Shown here piece after piece: positions 20,310 to 30,485 of a stretch of 64,000 nt of DNA. Source of the stretch: Hemileia vastatrix (Eukaryota > Basidiomycota > Pucciniomycetes > Pucciniales > Zaghouaniaceae); the NCBI GenBank assembly GCA_030280995.1, contig JASXTE010000016.1:14399001-14463000 (forward strand), in the 5' to 3' direction. Position 1 is the stretch's first letter. Every line of letters begins with the position of its first letter. Below the pieces are notes generated by a model. That model worked only from the letters and a program-made list of their open reading frames with translations, did no database searches and had not been told where the DNA came from. A program made the position numbers and the translations under genes.

Positions 20310-20843
20310 CAGTTTTAAGTCTTGGGGGACCATCCTCATTTTATAGTCTTGGGGGACTCAAAAACCCTCAGTTTAAAGTCTTGGGGGACTCAAAAACCTA
20401 AATCATAAACCCAGAACCAGAGATCAACCACATTAAGACACAGAGAAAAAACTAACATTCTGGGGTAATTGTAAATAGAGCTATCAGCCCATCAATTACC
20501 CCCAAACTTGCCTTTGCTAAATTTGGAGGCTCCCCCTGTGGATACCCTCCACCAATCTTTCAAACCAACTCCAACAACAAAACCCTTTTTCCTCAGTTTA
20601 TAGTCTTGGGGGACTTACAACCCTCAGTTTAAAATCTTGGGGGACTAACACAGTGTTCAGTTTAAAGTCTTGACGGACTAGTTCTTGATAAATCTTGAAA
20701 CCAGCAAGTTTAAAGTCTTGGAGGACTAGCAGAAACCAGATTTCAGTTTAAAGTCTTGATGGACTGACTTGATACCATAGCTTTTTCAGTTTAGAGTCTT
20801 GATGGACTGATAAAATTTCCAGTTTAGAGTCATAGAGGACTGC
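20310..20843 (+). repeat. Array of about ten AGTC/GACT hairpins (element A)
   Basis: Ten units of CAGTTTAAAGTC-N6-GACT occur at about 20310, 20337, 20365, 20590, 20620, 20658, 20704, 20745, 20788 and 20819. The AGTC and GACT arms are nearly invariant, while the six-base loop changes (TTGGGG, TTGACG, TTGGAG, TTGATG, ATAGAG). Two more lie at 23262 and 23528. The array is placed between the two antisense genes, upstream of the ATG of gene 2, and is shared with element B. This looks like a selected structural element rather than simple repeat drift. Confidence 0.7.
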
Positions 20844-20988
20844 CAGAATCTTGCATGAATCTGACCCAGCCAATTTCATGCAATACACACACAGCTAGAC
20901 CCACGGAGTGTCCGCCTTCACTTCATCTTCTACTCATCACTGACAAAATCTTCTCTTATCCTTTTCATCACCTTTCACACCACAGATC

Positions 20989-22540
20989 ATGTCTGGATCC
21001 CCTGCTGTTGACTCCTCTACTCTTCCTTGCTTCACTTCTCCAAGGGACTATGCCTGCAAACAGTGCATCCACATGTGCAGACCTTGCACATTCACTCTTC
21101 CAAATCCAGAAGCCAAATTCTACAACAGGGCTTGTGACTCTTGCTATTCCAAAAAAAAAGAAATGTGACAGAGATGCCCACTATCCTATTCCTCCGCCTT
21201 CTCCTTCTCACAAGTACATCTCCAGAACTTGGTTCATCCTCTTCCTCTCTATCTTCAGCTCCTTCCAAAAGATGCAGAAGCTCAGCTTCCCGCACTCTTC
21301 CCAAAAGACCAGCCTTAGCTTCTCAAGAAACTGCTTTTATCACTGCTAAATTAGCTCCAAAAGCTTCAAAATCAACCCCTAGGCTTCTAGACCGCGTCCA
21401 GGCAGCGCGGCCGACGTCGGGCGGCCCGCCCGCCTCACCAAACAGTGAAAATCAGGGCCAAAACCTCCAAAAACAACCAGAAAATAGCCAAATTCATCCA
21501 GACAACAATAACAACTCAACCCAACTACCTCCTACTGCTCCCAGAGCAATGCAATACACCCTTCCAAAATCCAAAAACACCAAAATTTCCCAGATTTCTA
21601 AGAGAACTGCCAGAGAACCCCAAGAAGAAACCAGAACACCACACACTGCTCCACAACAACAACTTCGTCCCCAACTAAGACAAAGAAACTACACCTCTCC
21701 TCTGTCAGCCAACTACTCTTCTGACAGTTCCATCTCTTCAAATTCTCCATCCAGAAGAGAGCAGTATGCTTTCAAATCCCCCTCTCCTGCTCCATCCTTT
21801 AACAACCCTGGTACTCCATCACCAGCACCTCCTCCAGCTGAATCCAACAGAAATAACAACCACAACAACAACAACAATCTCACTGCTCCAACTAGGCCCC
21901 AGGAACATCAGCATCCCAGTTCACCATCTCAGGATCCTTCAGAGGAAGACCATGAGAATCCATATCTTTCCCTAGTTGATCCACCCACTATGACCATAAC
22001 AAAATTGTCAGAGATCCAAATCCCAGCTGCTTACAGATTTGATGAGCTTGCAATCTGTAAGTACCAAATTAATTATTCCATTTCTTCAACAAAAATAATT
22101 ACTGATCCAATTCTTCTTGTCTAGTTGGCACCCCTCCTCCTGAATCTATTATTAGAGTTGGCCAAACTCTTGAAACTTCTTTGACCCTGGATTATGGAGA
22201 CATGAAGAAACACCTAAGCACCATGTGTTCCAATATGCTAAAAGCCTTTGCCCTCCATGGACCCTTGAATGACTTTGAAAAATCCTTGAGAAAGCGCCTA
22301 CTGGACGACCACTGGAAAATGTATAGGATCATTAAACACACCCTCCAGCACTCCATTCCTGCCTCTTCTTCTTCCTCCTCTGAACTTCCCTCTAATCCAA
22401 TCCCTGATCATTACAATTCCTATAATCTCTCCAGCAGGATGCACTTCAAAGAACACAGTGCTTCCCACAATCCCAACAAAAAACAAAAACGTCATCACAA
22501 TCCGGAACAGCCTCCAGAAGCTTCATCATCCAGACAATGA
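20989..22540 (+). pseudogene. Antisense gene 2 of element A, permuted zinc-cluster protein
   Basis: ATG at 20989. The N-terminus holds CKQCIHMCRPC then CDSCYSKKK, again two C-x2-C-x6-C triplets with the basic one second. A long Ser/Pro/Asn/Gln-rich linker follows (including a poly-Asn tract). A conserved C-terminal part, PPTMTITKLSEIQIPAAYRF, crosses a 68-nt intron GTAAGT...TGTCTAG (22057-22124) in frame and continues as a helical region (DYGDMKKHLSTMCSNML onward), ending in a basic NPNKKQKRHH tail that could be a nuclear signal. This copy has an A-run insertion at about 21155 and an extra block of roughly 175 bp (near 21393-21570) absent from B. It resembles a transcription regulator in layout only. 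Confidence 0.6.
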
Positions 22541-23797
22541 GCTCCTGCAAAAAGATTAGAAACATAATAATAATATAAAACAATTAATAAAAATAATTTC
22601 AGAATTTTTTTTTTTTTTTTTGTATCTACTAATATACTAAAATTAAAAATTAATAACTAAAAAGAAATGAAATTAAATAAATGAAATAAAATAAAATATA
22701 AAAAATAATACAAATGGTATCCCCCAGCCAATTGATGAGCTGATCCCCTGATACCTTACCCACATCCAAGTGCACCTTGATGTGGATACACAATTAATTC
22801 TTTTAAATGGTTAACAGAAAACAAAATTCAAAAAATTTAGAAATTCAGAAAATAATAAAAAAATAATGAAACACAGAAACACATGAAATAAATAATAATT
22901 AAAAATAAGAAAATAGCATTGCCTGGCCAATTGATGAGCCTTTCCTCACCAATGCTTGCCCACATCCAGGTGACCCTGATGTGGTAACACCCTATATTTT
23001 GATTTTATAATTCTAAACAACCCCGATAAAAAAATTAAAAGAAAAAAAGAGAAAAAAGAAAATAATCTAAAACTACTATCTAGCAAAAACATAACTGAAA
23101 AAATCAAAGAAAGTCCAGCTCCATAAATTGTCCAATAAGGGAAAGTCCGGTCCATAGAAATGATCACTGGGTGGGCTCCCTCCAATAAGTAAAAATGATA
23201 GGAGACCACCAGTGATCCACCACCAATCTGAAAGAACAGAAGATAAAGAAGCCAGTCCCAAACCAGTTTAAAGTCAAAGCGGAGTTAAAACCTGAATAAT
23301 AAACAACAGAACTAGAATTCAACTAGGAGAAAACAAAAGACTTGAGACAGACATTCTGGGGTAACTGTTCTACAGAGCAGTCAGCTCATCAGTTACCCCC
23401 CACACTTGCCAAAATAAAATCTAGAAGCCCCCCCTGGGTACCTTCTAACAAAAACACAACGTCCAACACAAAAAAACCAAAACCAATAAGAGTGAAAAGA
23501 CCAGCAGATGAAAACCAAAGGAATTTCAAGTTTAAAGTCATAGAGGACTAAAACCTTTGAAAATAAACCAATACTAGGGTTCAACCAAATTAAGAGAAAG
23601 GGTTGGAAACAGACAATCTGGGGTAACTTTTGATAGAGCAGCCAGCCCATCAGTCACCCCCACACTTGCCAAGATCAAATCTAGAAGCCCCACCCATGGG
23701 TACCCTCTAACAAAAGTTTCCAACAAACAGATGCATAGCATCACCACAAAAAAAACCAAAATTAAAGAATGGTCCGTAGTTTATCCTCATTGCGGAG
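22541..23797. repeat. Non-coding repeat-rich block between antisense gene 2 and pol (element A)
   Basis: No coding frame. Two hairpins exactly 200 nt apart, 22760-22785 and 22960-22984, share the stem CCACAT/ATGTGG with inner arms CAAG/CTTG in one and CAGG/CCTG in the other. Two further copies of a roughly 200-bp unit begin at about 23262 and 23528. Each starts with a GTTTAAAGTC unit and then has a GGGGTAACT...AGT(T/C)ACCCC stem near 23352-23400 and 23620-23660. A third copy is at about 20365-20560. The two 3' ends (antisense gene 2 and pol) converge on this block. Confidence 0.6.
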
Positions 23798-25078
23798 TCA
23801 ATCTTCTTCATGCCTAGTGCCTCTGGGATAAAACCTATTCACTTGGTCTGCAGCCACCCTCTTTTTCAAGACTGCACCATCCAACTCTTCCAAAACATAA
23901 GAACCTCCAGACGCCTGAGACATGACTCTGTAAGGTCCATTCCATCTGTCAGAAAACATTTTGCCCCACTGACTCTCCAAACTTCTATTATACACCAAAA
24001 CCAAACAACCAGGTTTCAAGGGATTCCTGAGTCTATGAGCCAACTTCTTGTCCCAGTATCTGACTGATTGATTCCTAATCTTCATCATTCTAGAGTATGC
24101 CTTCTCTTGACATTCCTCTCTACATTCCAACTGTTACATCCTGGCACAGAGCAAATCTTCTGTTGAGTGCACGTCATCCCAATCAATTCCAAGATAAGAG
24201 ACAGCTTCCAAGTCCACTGGTAGAACGGCTTTTTGACCAAACATTAACTCATAAGGAGAATATCCAGTTGTCCTCTTCACAGTGACCCTATCAGAAAATA
24301 AAACCAAGGGTAAATAATGCCTCCACTTTTCGGCACTATCTCCGCACATCTTCACCAAAGCATTCTTGATAACTTGATGGCCTCTTTCAACCATGCCTTC
24401 AGCTTCAGGATAATACGGTGTAGCCACTCTAACCCTAGAACCAACACTAGCCACAGCTTCTTTAAATTTGGCACCAAACTCTGGCCCACCATCAACAGTC
24501 ACCAACTTCATCAACCCATACCTATAAATCCACTCCTTCTTCAAAAACTCTGCCACATTCTTGGCAGTCAAATTAACCAGAGGCACTGCCTCAACCCAAC
24601 CAGACAAATCATCCCTAGCAACAATCAAGTATTTATACCTGCCCTCTTTAATATGGACAGCATCCAGACTGACCCTTCCAAAAACAGTTGATTCACCAGT
24701 AGCACGGCCCACCTCTTTAGGTTTCAAGTGACTTCTTCTTTGACATTCTTCACAAGATTGAACCCAACCCTGCACAGCCAACTTCATACCCGGCCACCAA
24801 AATCTGTCTGCTACTCTTCTATATGTCTCCCCAAAGCCTCTATGACCAAGGTCTTCATGCAAAGACTTCAAACCAATTCTTGACCCTTCTTCTGAGTCAC
24901 CACCACTTGAGGATTTGGATGTCTCCTTCTCATCAAGCGCCTTCCTGACACATAAAATCCAGGACTCTTCTTCTTGATTGCCAACCAAGTATCATCATCA
25001 CAACTATCTGGCCTCTCCAAGGTCAACAGATATTCCACCAAAATAAAATAAAACCCAGATTGACCCCAGGTCTCATCT
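23798..25078 (-). pseudogene. Integrase and GPY/F-like tail (element A)
   Basis: An HHCC domain (HEDLGHRGFGETYRR ... CEECQRR) and DDE core with LDAVHI, VDGGPEFG and EAEGMVERGHQ, then a tail with RWNGPYRV and RVAADQVNRFYPR typical of GPY/F modules. A TAA at about 24133 splits core from tail. The same TAA CAG TTG context occurs in element B, so it is either inherited or a readthrough site. A second TAA just upstream (about 25077-25079) is specific to this copy, and frame changes lie between 24900 and 25010. No chromodomain is present. Confidence 0.8.
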
Positions 25079-28016
25079 TAAAAATCCAACAAAACAACAT
25101 CCAAGGGTACAACTCTGTCATCAAAATCACCAGTGTGAACATGAGCCAATTGAGCAGCCCAACCAGGACACCAATCCTTAAATTTTGGCACGTCCTTCTC
25201 TTTCCACTGAACTTTGTGAGAATCCAGTTCACTAACAAAAACACCCTTTTCCAATTTTGAGCTGTCCCAAACAACAACTCCATCTTTATCAACAAAAGCA
25301 TCCTGATCACCAGAATCAAGATCAAATCCAGCCAGTTTAACCTCTTGGTGGAGGTCAGAACAATCATCCAGTTTAACCTCATGGGGGAGGAAAGAAAAAT
25401 CCTCAGCACCCTTTGTGCTGGCCCTAATCACTGGAACATCTTTGTCAAACTCTTCAGAATCAGAATCCTCATCTGTAGGTGGCCTCCTTGATAACCCATC
25501 AGGCATAGTAAAAGTTTTACCTGGTCTGTGTACCAGGTCAAAAGAAAAATGTTGAATAAATACCACCCACCTAGTCATTGGAGCATTTGGAAGACTAGGT
25601 GTATTAATCATCTGAACCAAAGATTTTGCATCCACCTGCAGCTCAAAATGCTGCCCCCACAAAACCGTCTGTAGCTTCTTTAAAATTTTAGCTATGCCAC
25701 ACAATTCCAACTTAGGTTGAGAATACCTAGATTCCACCTCATTAAACACCACAGACTCATACCTTACTGGCCTGACCCTCCCAGTCTTATCCTCCTGAGA
25801 CAAAACAGCACCAGCAGAAATATAGCTTGAGTCCACTGCCAGATAAATCTTTCCAGCACCAACACCATAATCCAACTTGTAAAGAATTATATCTTCACCA
25901 ACAACCTTTTTCAGCTCCTGAAAAGCCTCTTCACACTCTTCCTTCCATTCCCAATCTGCATCTTTTCTGGTCAACCTCCTTAAAGGTGAAGCCAACAAAG
26001 AAAAATTCTTAATGAAAACCCTGACATATACACATACACCCAAAAATCCTCTGACTTCAGTATTATTTTTAGTCCTTGGCCATGCCTGAATTTTATTAAT
26101 CTTCTTCTTTGCCATAATCCTTCCCTCTTTACATACCACATGACCCAGAATTTCCAAATCAGGAACACAACAACAGAGTTTTGACCCTGAAATGGTCAAA
26201 CCAGCCTCTTCAATCCTAAACAACACTCTCTAGAGTTATTGCATATTCCCACACAAACCTCCTTATGCCAGGGTTCTCCAATAACACCTCATTACCATAA
26301 TCAGTGGATGGTCCTTTAATTCCACCATCATCAATAAAAATACCAGCATGAGTAGGAACCTCATCCTGCAAAATCCAAGCCATCTGTGCTTGATAAACTG
26401 CCACTGAATTAGTTGCTCCTTGAGGCAACCTAGTGAGCTGAAATCTTCCCAAAGGAGTCTCAAAAGTTGTGAGAGGCCTTGAATCCATATGGAGTTCCCT
26501 CTCATTATAACCACCCATAATATCACCCAAACCATAACACACCCTTCCAGCAAAAGCTTCCACAAAATCCTCTGCACTTGGCAGCATACCAGCGTCCTTG
26601 ATAGTGACTCTATTAAAGGCTCTAAGATCATGAACCACCCTCAACTTTCCATTCTGCTTCTTTACACAGAACACTGGACTTGAGTAACTGGATGTTGATT
26701 GTTCATATAACCCAGTCCTGACTCTTTCCCTAACAATCTCTACAAAATCCTCTCTAATAGCGGCTGAAATCGGAATAGGTTTGATTTGCCAAGGTTCATG
26801 ACAAACAACAGGAATCAAGTAAGGTTCCCCATAAGAGTGCTTTAATACACCCCTTTCCTCCTCAACAAATGCCACGGCTTTCTCCCTTAGCACAATAACG
26901 TGCAACAACAACTTCTTTTCTTCCTCAGACAACCACCCATCAGGACCAAAATTAACAATTTTCAATCTTTCCACGGTCACCCTCACCGTCTCTACAAATT
27001 CTGGAGGATTCTTCACCAAAGGAGTACAGTAAGCATCTCTTGACAAAGGAGGTCTCTTCAAAGGCGGATTCAAACCCACAGGCATAGGCTCATTGACAGG
27101 CCTAATCTTCTGTGCTACCTTCTTATACTTTGCCGCTCCACCTTCAAGTTGAGGGATCTTCAGGAAATCTTCACCACCAGACCTGGAACAAAAACCAAGG
27201 GTTTCCCCATTGCTCACATGTGTGGCCAAGGTAATGTTTTTGAAAGGTGTAGAAGAAACCCTAGCGGTACACAATTGGGAGGACTTACTTTTACACCCCA
27301 ATCTCACCACTCCAAAACTTTTCTGCAATTCCACATCTTCATCCTCACTACCAACTTCCAAATCTTCAAATCTTGATTCATCTTCTGAATCACATATTCT
27401 AAAATTGTGCAGTTTATCATCACGCTGGAGGTCCAAAAATTGATCTTGATGATCTTCTTTCTTCAAAATTTTCTGCAGTTTAACCTCATGCTGGAGGCCC
27501 AAAAATAGATCTTGAAGATCTTCACAAAAATATTTTGCATCTTCTTTCTTCATTATCTTCAGATTTTTTTTTTGATTTTCTAGAATTATCTTGAAATTTT
27601 TTTCTTCTTTTCTTGAGTTTTCTTTTGTCCTACAAAAATAACCAGGGGTTTCCCCAATGCTCACAGGTGTGGCCCAGGTAATGTTTTTTGAAAGGTGTAG
27701 AAGAAACCCTAGCAGTGCACTATTGGAAGGACTTACTTTTAGACCCCAATCTCACCGCCCCAAAACTTTTCCGCATATCTTTCAATAAAGATATATAACC
27801 AATCTTCTTCTTTAAACTGGAATTAAAAATAATTAAGAATCTTGAGGGAGAACAGAGACTTGATAAAAAACTTGATGAATACTTGCAGAGAAGAGAAACA
27901 TTAAAAAGAGAAAGTTGAAAATCCACTTGGTATATCTCCAAGGGAGCTGACCTACTACAACCTGGGATTTCCTCATCTCGGGGAGAGGTTGTAGCACTAG
28001 GGTGATCAGCCCTCAT
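25079..28016 (-). pseudogene. Reverse transcriptase-RNase H (element A pol)
   Basis: It starts with an ATG at 28016 that overlaps the protease stop as TAATG. The N-terminal part is low complexity and lysine/glutamate-rich, with the 22-residue GLQHEVKLQKI repeat. RT motifs are VVHDLRAFNRV, DIMGGYNERELH, LTTFETPLGRFQLTRLPQG and the catalytic FIDDGGIKGP. RNase H has LAVDSSYISAGAVLSQ, LELCGIAKIL and VDAKSLVQM. A 2-bp deletion near 26222 relative to B breaks the frame in the RT thumb. Minor indels lie near 27700. The RT belongs to the type I associate with basidiomycete Gypsy elements. Confidence 0.85.
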
Positions 28017-28018
28017 TA
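28014..28018 (-). promoter_or_regulatory. TAATG stop-start overlap, protease to RT (element A)
   Basis: On the minus strand the stop TAA of the protease frame and the ATG of the next frame share one base. Element E has the overlapping form ATGA at 61837-61840. In B the ATG is mutated to ATA. Such overlaps suit coupled termination-reinitiation. Confidence 0.45.
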
Positions 28019-28975
28019 CTCTACAAAAGACAGACTCTCAATAGAGCCTGAGCCGCACTCCAAAAATCCAGAGGTAGCACCCACTTCCTTCCTTCTCTTA
28101 CAGAAGTCCATGCACTGGCACATTGAAGATAAACCAGGCCTAGTCTCCCAACCATCCTCTCCAGGGGATGATAACCTCATGTGAAGCCTCCTTTCGTCTT
28201 CACCAGTCAACTCCAAATTGATTCCCAAATCAAATTGATAACCAATTCTTGCCTGAAAATCCATCAAGAATGGCCCATCCAAAACTGCTTTTACATTACC
28301 TTTAGCAATGTAAAAATGAACCTTCCCTGAGGCTCCTCCAACATCTAACTTCACAAACTCTGAAGTTCCAACCAATTCAGTGACATGGCCACCAATCCCT
28401 CTCAAATTCCCACCAATACCAGTTTTGATGGGGAGGCCCATATGAGTTGCCTCAAACAAAGAAATCAGGTTTATCTGTGAACCTGAATCCACCAATGCCC
28501 TTGCCTCCCTGCCATTCAGAGTGACATTGACATATCCCAGAGGAGCAGAAAAATGAGTTTCCAACCCCTCACCAAACTTTTCAGCAGAATCACAAATGTA
28601 TTCTACCTCCCCAGAAGAAACTCTTCTCCTGGTCAACAACTTTTTCTGCCTATCAGCCAACCCTGGACTGATAGCATACAATTCCCCATAAGATAGGGAA
28701 ACCTGACCCTGATTCATCCTTTCCAGGACAGAGTCCATAACATTAACTTGACCAGACACTACTGGCCTCTCAAAGTGAGCTCTTTGCTTCACCACTTTGG
28801 TCCTAGAAGCTTCTTGAGGACCAGCACCACCAACAGATTTACCATTAACAGGAACCAAACCAGATCCCTCACCAGAACCTCTGACTCCAGCAGGCTTTGG
28901 CAATGAAGCCAAAGGGACATCCTCCTCAGAGTCAGAATCCAACTCCATTGGCATTGGATCACCATTCATATCCAA
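28016..28975 (-). CDS. Retropepsin-type protease (element A)
   Basis: An intact 319-residue frame. It begins with an acidic segment (MELDSDSEEDVPLA). The active site is ALVDSGSQINLIS, within a typical aspartic protease fold order. A cysteine-containing tail (SSMCQCMDFCKRRKE) follows. It overlaps the preceding frame at ATGA and ends in TAATG. It is probably translated as a Gag-Pol fusion or by reinitiation. Element B has one nonsense codon here and E has lost the active-site glycine (DSV). Confidence 0.8.
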   Translation of the reverse strand: MDMNGDPMPMELDSDSEEDVPLASLPKPAGVRGSGEGSGLVPVNGKSVGGAGPQEASRTKVVKQRAHFERPVVSGQVNVMDSVLERMNQGQVSLSYGELYAISPGLADRQKKLLTRRRVSSGEVEYICDSAEKFGEGLETHFSAPLGYVNVTLNGREARALVDSGSQINLISLFEATHMGLPIKTGIGGNLRGIGGHVTELVGTSEFVKLDVGGASGKVHFYIAKGNVKAVLDGPFLMDFQARIGYQFDLGINLELTGEDERRLHMRLSSPGEDGWETRPGLSSMCQCMDFCKRRKEVGATSGFLECGSGSIESLSFVE

Positions 28976-29588
28976 TGCGCCAAAACTAGGGGGCCCATGT
29001 CAGCCATACCCTTCTGCATCTTGTACAGCTCCTCTTTGCTGTACCTCTTCCTAGCTGCACTCATCTTAGGATCCACCTTTGGAGAATTTGGCTTTGGTTG
29101 GGCCTGAGAACTGCTCTTAGGCCTACCCACCTTCCCTGCTTCCACATCATAAACACCAGCCAAGCATTCACCACTTGACTGTCCACCACAAGAATACAAC
29201 TCCAAACCACCAAAGGAAGTAGAGAAAGAGACCTTATTGACCTCCTTCCCCTTTCCCTTGACGTCCTCATCTACCTTAACAGAAGACTTCCCCTGATCAG
29301 GAATCTCCTCAAACCTTGGCCTCCTTTGATTGAGACCACCCCTTCTCCTGACTAAATCCACAGGAGCCTGCCCCTCACTGGGCTTCACGAAAGAACCGTC
29401 AGGGAACTTAAAAACCCTGCCATCAAACTCCACTTTTCCTTCAGAAACATCTCTGTTCAGTGCCCAACAATCATTGGACCTGTGCCCCCTCCTACTGCAA
29501 TAAGAGCAAACCCAAGGATCACTCCTATCAACCCTACTTTCAAAATCTCTAGGCTGAGAAGGTGCCTTATTAACCTTCTTGGCCTCCT
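28966..29588 (-). CDS. Gag C-terminal part with CCHC knuckle (element A)
   Basis: This frame is -1 relative to the Gag N-terminal part. It encodes CSYCSRRGHRSNDC, a CCHC zinc knuckle, followed by a basic region (LVRRRGGLNQRRPRF) and SKEELYKMQKGMADMG, ending at 28966. In element E the same sequence is fused in frame to Gag, so the T7 run at the junction (29590-29596) is either a shared 1-base loss or a frameshift site. At its end the heptamer GGGCCCC (28990-28996, minus) lies where a -1 shift would enter the protease frame. Confidence 0.65.
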
Positions 29589-29596
29589 GAAAAAAA

Positions 29597-30395
29597 TGTG
29601 CAGCTGCTTTGTAAGATCAGCCAACTGCTCCACCATTGGGTCCCTCTCCTGTTTGGGAACTTGCACCAAATTTTTCTCCTCCTTCTTCTCCCTAACTTCC
29701 TCTTCAGCCAAAGCCTCACTGACTTTGCTGACATACTTGGCACACCCCTCCTGATAGGTGTCCACAGCCAATAACTTCAAATGGGCCTCAACAGCATCCT
29801 TCACCTTATCCAAGGCAGGCAACTTCTGATCCCCATTAGAAAGAGTTTTCATCAATTCCTTTCTTGACAACTCCTTCAACACATCCATCCTGACATCTCT
29901 AGCCAGGGCAGACCAAAAAAAATCTTTGGCAGAATTTTCATGTGCCAGCTCCTCCACTTCCACCAAGTATTCCACCACAGGATCAAACTGTAGCAGAAAC
30001 TTCCTGTAACTATGTAAGTTACCAACACCACCATAAGATTTCCATTCACTGACAACCTTTTTCAGATCCACCATAGTGAACCTGACACCCCATCTATCCA
30101 CCATCTCCCTACACAACAATTTCCAATCCCTCTTCTTGTAGCCAGACATGGCCACAATCTCCTTCTCCACTGACCTATCACCAATGAAGAAGATAATCTG
30201 CTTCACCATGTCCAGGTAGGAAGCACCATCCACTCCAGCAGCAGTTTCATACTTCTCTATAAACCACTTGACATCCTCCCCATTAAACTTGGTACCATCC
30301 CAAGTTTTAATTCTCACACACTCCCTAACCATCACAGAAGGAGGACCGTCCCCCCCACTGACAGTCACCACAGGAATAGCAGAACCAGAAGCCAT
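29597..30395 (-). CDS. Gag N-terminal part (element A)
   Basis: The start is taken at the ATG aligning with the element E Gag start (MASGS / MDSGP). The conserved order SYLDMVKQIIFFIGD, YKKRDWKLLCREMVDRWG and SYRKFLLQFDPVVEYLVEVE is typical of Retrotrans_gag-like helical domains in this RT type. Without a shift the frame continues 46 codons to 29457 with unrelated sequence. The genuine continuation is in the -1 frame. Confidence 0.75.
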
Positions 30396-30464
30396 TCCTC
30401 CAGTCCAAAACACCAAAAAGAGCCAACCAAAGCAAACAGAGATTCCAAAGAACTAGCAAGTTCA

Positions 30465-30481
30465 CCCCACGTTGGGTGCCA
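30465..30481 (-). other. Primer binding site of element A
   Basis: TGGCACCCAACGTGGGG, four bases after the 5' LTR. It differs from the element B site by one CpG transition. It is complementary to a tRNA ending CCCCACGTTGGGCGCCA, the site class called Lys1,2 in retroviruses. Confidence 0.8.
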
Positions 30482-30485
30482 GAAA

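Noticed and set aside
20310..20843. CRISPR-like repeat array
   Set aside because: Units are degenerate, spacers are irregular, and the locus is eukaryotic; the units are hairpins within a retroelement.
24317..24691. Long plus-strand frame opposite the integrase of element A (also 46412-46786 in B)
   Set aside because: It is the antisense shadow of the integrase core; it has no intron, motif or composition of its own, unlike the genes at 19489-22540.
28002..28184. Plus-strand frames opposite Gag and protease of A
   Set aside because: Shadows of the well-supported minus-strand coding sequence.
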